Source of the DNA: F23-B02 sp963620985
GTDB lineage: Bacteria; Bacillota; Clostridia; Oscillospirales; Oscillospiraceae
NCBI GenBank assembly: GCA_963620985.1
Contig: CAVFCI010000019.1
Span: forward strand, 1 to 29,874
DNA length: 29,874 nt
Reading direction: 5' to 3'
The notes under the pieces are model-generated. The model did no database searches. It was not told the DNA's origin and was given only the letters and a program-made list of their open reading frames with translations. A program made the translations under genes and the position numbers. Position 1 is the first letter of the stretch. The number at the start of each line of letters is the position of its first letter. This document shows positions 28,089 through 29,874 of this stretch, one piece after another.

Positions 28089-28571
28089 ATGAACAAATGC
28101 CCAAGATGCGGAACATATATCCCCGACGGCGGAAAGGTCTGCCTCGCCTGCGGCTGGAAGCCCGACGCAGGGGATAGCTTTATGGATAATCCGATACTTA
28201 AATACATGCAGGAGGCCTTCGATGCGGCAAGCCCCGAAATGACCGAAAACGATGCGATCCCCGATGAATTCAAGGAGCGTGACCTCGCGGCGGTCGGCTA
28301 TATCGGGCCGGTGTTCCTGTACTCGCTCATAAAAAACAGCGGCTCTGAGCTCGTGCGCTATCACGCAAAGCAGTCGGCGATGCTCCTTGCGCTGCATATG
28401 CTCAACTCCGTCGTCGGCGCGGTGCCCTATATCGGCAAGCCGGTCAAGAAGCTCAACACCGCGCTGCTGGTTATCCTCGCCTTCCTCGGTGCGCGCAACG
28501 CCTACTTCGGCAAAAAAGAGCCCGTGCCACTTGCGGGTCAGATAATATCTTCGATAATGGAGGCGCTGTGA
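28089..28571 (+). CDS. Zinc-ribbon membrane protein, DUF4870/Tic20-like
   Basis: This 160-residue protein has an N-terminal zinc ribbon, C4-x2-C7 and C18-x2-C21, and then a linker to about residue 60. The C-terminal half has three hydrophobic segments (about 68-82, 99-115, 122-137). YHAKQSAMLL between segments 1 and 2 matches the H-x-x-Q pattern of the DUF4870/Tic20-like family. The ATG at 28089 follows GGAAAGG; an in-frame GTG at 28080 overlaps that site. The function of such bacterial proteins is unknown. It ends one base before the FAH-family gene and shares its promoter, but the pairing gives no obvious functional link. Confidence 0.7.
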   Translation: MNKCPRCGTYIPDGGKVCLACGWKPDAGDSFMDNPILKYMQEAFDAASPEMTENDAIPDEFKERDLAAVGYIGPVFLYSLIKNSGSELVRYHAKQSAMLLALHMLNSVVGAVPYIGKPVKKLNTALLVILAFLGARNAYFGKKEPVPLAGQIISSIMEAL

Positions 28572-28572
28572 T

Positions 28573-29442
28573 ATGAAATTCGTTACATATTCTTATAATG
28601 GAACAGAGTACGCCGGTGTCCTGACCGCCGACGAGAGCGCGATCGTTCCGGCCTCCGAGCTGGGACTCGGGGCTCGAAGCATGACGGAGCTCATACAGGA
28701 GCTCGGCGGTAAGCTCCCCACGGTGCCGGAGGGCGCGAGGGCGATGACTCTCGGCGAGGTGAAGATAGAAGCTCCCATCCCCGAGCCGAGGCAGGACGTT
28801 ATTTGTCTGGGGCTCAACTACCGTGACCATGCCGAGGAGGCTACCCGCGCAGACAAGGCCTTTGACGTGCAGCGCGGCGATGCCGTGTACTTTGCAAAGC
28901 GCATTCAGCGCGCAGTCGCACCCGGCGATAAGATCGACGGACATTTTGATATCTGCGACAGCCTCGACTACGAGGTCGAGCTCGGAGTTATCATCGGTAA
29001 GGACGCGAAAAACGTCAAGGCCGCCGACGCAGGGGAGTATATATTCGGCTACACGATAATAAACGACGTGTCCGCGCGAAATCTTCAGACGCGCCACAAG
29101 CAGTGGTACTTCGGCAAGAGCCTCGATGATTTTACGCCCATGGGTCCCTGCATACTCTCCGCCGATACGGTCGGTGCGATGCCGGAGCTGAACATCCGCT
29201 GCTATGTCAACGGCGAAAAGCGGCAGGACAGCAATACGCGCATGATGATCTTCGATATACCGTATATAATTGAGGAGCTGTCGGCAGGCATGACGCTCAA
29301 GGCCGGCACCGTCATTGCCACGGGCACACCCAGCGGCGTAGCCCTCGGCATGGCTCCCTCCGTTCAGAAGTACCTCAAGTCCGGCGATGTCGTCCGCTGC
29401 GAGATAGACGGGATCGGAGCTTTGGAAAACACAATAGCATAA
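28573..29442 (+). CDS. Fumarylacetoacetate hydrolase (FAH) family protein
   Basis: This 289-residue enzyme is of the FAH superfamily, which includes acylpyruvate hydrolases, oxaloacetate decarboxylases and 2-hydroxyhepta-2,4-diene-1,7-dioate isomerases. Metal ligands are visible at E134 and E136 (DYEVELGVIIGK) and D165 (NDVSARNLQ), with H86 in LNYRDHAEE and K182 in FGKSLDDFTPMGP. The C-terminal TVIATGTPSGVALG is the standard family signature. An N-terminal domain of about 70 residues precedes the catalytic fold. It starts one base after the zinc-ribbon protein gene, so it is co-transcribed. No aromatic degradation genes are adjacent, so the exact substrate is open; a housekeeping acylpyruvase or oxaloacetate decarboxylase role is plausible. 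Confidence 0.88.
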   Translation: MKFVTYSYNGTEYAGVLTADESAIVPASELGLGARSMTELIQELGGKLPTVPEGARAMTLGEVKIEAPIPEPRQDVICLGLNYRDHAEEATRADKAFDVQRGDAVYFAKRIQRAVAPGDKIDGHFDICDSLDYEVELGVIIGKDAKNVKAADAGEYIFGYTIINDVSARNLQTRHKQWYFGKSLDDFTPMGPCILSADTVGAMPELNIRCYVNGEKRQDSNTRMMIFDIPYIIEELSAGMTLKAGTVIATGTPSGVALGMAPSVQKYLKSGDVVRCEIDGIGALENTIA

Positions 29443-29447
29443 TAGAC

Positions 29448-29568
29448 AAAGAATGCCGGAGTTAGTGTATACCGAGCCGCCGCAACGCAGATATTCGTGC
29501 CTGCTGTGCCGTTTCGGTCGTATGCTTTCTTATCTCAACCGGCCTTTATGCTCCGGCGTTTCTTTTTT
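29448..29568 (+). ncRNA. Structured terminator-like RNA region downstream of the FAH gene
   Basis: An outer stem pairs AAAGAA and GCCGGAG (29448-29461) with CTCCGGC and TTCTTT (29551-29565), ending in a T run at 29563-29568. Inside, GTAT-ACCGA (29467-29475) pairs with TTCGGT and ATGC (29514-29525) across a 3-base bulge, and GCAG/CTGC caps it. A second CCGGC at 29539-29543 can pair with the same GCCGG, giving an alternative fold. It resembles a small structured RNA with an intrinsic terminator or an elaborate 3' end. I recognise no known RNA family and see no clear promoter of its own. Confidence 0.4.
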
Positions 29569-29662
29569 ACCGGCACATTTTGCGCCCAAGGCAGGGGAAA
29601 AACACAAGATTTAGAGCTTTCAAAACGATTAAAAAAAGATGCGAAAATGTTTCAAAAATACC

Positions 29663-29691
29663 TTGACATTTGTCTTTTGCAGTGCTATTCT
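29663..29691 (+). promoter_or_regulatory. rRNA-type promoter P1
   Basis: A perfect -35 TTGACA (29663-29668), a 17-base spacer and TATTCT (29686-29691). It is preceded by an A/T-rich stretch (about 29624-29660) resembling an UP element. No protein gene follows in the window. Confidence 0.65.
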
Positions 29692-29721
29692 ATCTAAGCA
29701 CTTCGGAAAATGACCGGAAAG

Positions 29722-29788
29722 AGCGAAAAGAAAAACTTAAAAAGTTTTGAAAAAAGTTCTTGACAAGTCAACCCGAATCTGCTAATAT
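29722..29788 (+). promoter_or_regulatory. rRNA-type promoter P2 with A/T-rich upstream element
   Basis: A second perfect -35 TTGACA (29760-29765), 17 bases, then TAATAT (29783-29788). The 38 bases before it are almost pure A/T with A tracts, as in UP elements of rRNA promoters. Tandem promoters about 97 bases apart are typical of rRNA operons. Confidence 0.65.
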
Positions 29789-29819
29789 ATAAAAGCTCAC
29801 CGTGTGGCGGCTGAGCGAG

Positions 29820-29874
29820 TGTACCTTGAAAATTAGATAATGTAAGAACAGCTTATGCTAAATAAGCACCGGAA
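29820..29874 (+). other. rRNA leader with boxA-like sequence (upstream of a presumed 16S gene)
   Basis: TGTACCTTGAAAATTAGATA (29820-29839) resembles the Firmicutes rRNA antitermination boxA region TGTTCTTTGAAAACTA. It is followed by a hairpin GCTTAT-gctaa-ATAAGC (29851-29867). The window ends before any 16S sequence is visible, so the rRNA operon is inferred from the leader and the tandem promoters. Confidence 0.6.

Noticed and set aside
29448..29568. Assignment of the structured region to 6S RNA, SRP RNA or a known riboswitch
   Set aside because: The hairpin shape recalls 6S RNA but it is short and I could not match conserved motifs of 6S, SRP, T-box, SAM, cobalamin, THF, c-di-GMP or fluoride RNAs.

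Overview
The window looks like chromosome of an anaerobic, spore-forming, GC-rich member of the Clostridia, most like Oscillospiraceae/Ruminococcaceae gut bacteria. The evidence is an rnfCDGEAB operon in the clostridial order, a SleB-type spore cortex-lytic enzyme, an Rrf2/NifS/NifU iron-sulfur module, a guanine riboswitch, AGGAGG-type ribosome binding sites and promoters with 17-base spacers. The species assignment is inference. I see no phage, plasmid, IS transposase, CRISPR array or tRNA gene.

Layout. 1-1340: a CPA2 cation/proton antiporter (minus), ending beside hairpin repeats at the window edge. 1341-3861: a divergent iron-sulfur assembly cluster (Rrf2 regulator, nifS, nifU). 3877-7629: a divergon of an RpiR-type regulator facing an NhaC-family antiporter and a class V PLP enzyme. 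7645-7929: a compact hairpin-rich repeat element with terminal inverted repeats between two identical 32-base palindromes. 7943-10179 (minus): a GPH-family sugar symporter translationally coupled to a PIG-L deacetylase. 10389-16320: a purine salvage block, namely xanthine phosphoribosyltransferase, then a guanine riboswitch and a four-gene BMP-type nucleoside ABC importer. 16370-20130 (minus): amino acid permease, alpha/beta hydrolase, folC and ruvX. 20278-21972 (minus): a GH2 glycosidase. 22234-27246: the six-gene Rnf complex. 27347-29442: sleB, then a zinc-ribbon membrane protein and a fumarylacetoacetate hydrolase family enzyme. 29448-29874: a structured terminator-like RNA region, then tandem strong promoters and a boxA-like leader. 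The window therefore probably stops just before a 16S rRNA gene.

How the genes fit together. NifS and NifU would supply iron-sulfur clusters, and the Rnf proteins need many of them. Rnf couples ferredoxin oxidation and NAD reduction to ion transport, and two secondary antiporters here also exchange cations and protons. The riboswitch makes nucleoside import respond to guanine, whose salvage enzyme family is encoded just upstream. Most genes belong to well-known families. The less ordinary material is regulatory or repetitive: the hairpin/TIR element, shared terminator arms, a repeated operator-like motif at two iron-sulfur promoters, a perfect 21-base palindrome over the RpiR promoter start, a sigma-G-like promoter before sleB, and the structured RNA before the rRNA promoters. 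The least explained protein groups are the RpiR/NhaC/PLP-enzyme divergon and the GPH/PIG-L pair.

All coordinates of short sites were read by eye and may be off by a base. No alignment, folding or database search was run.
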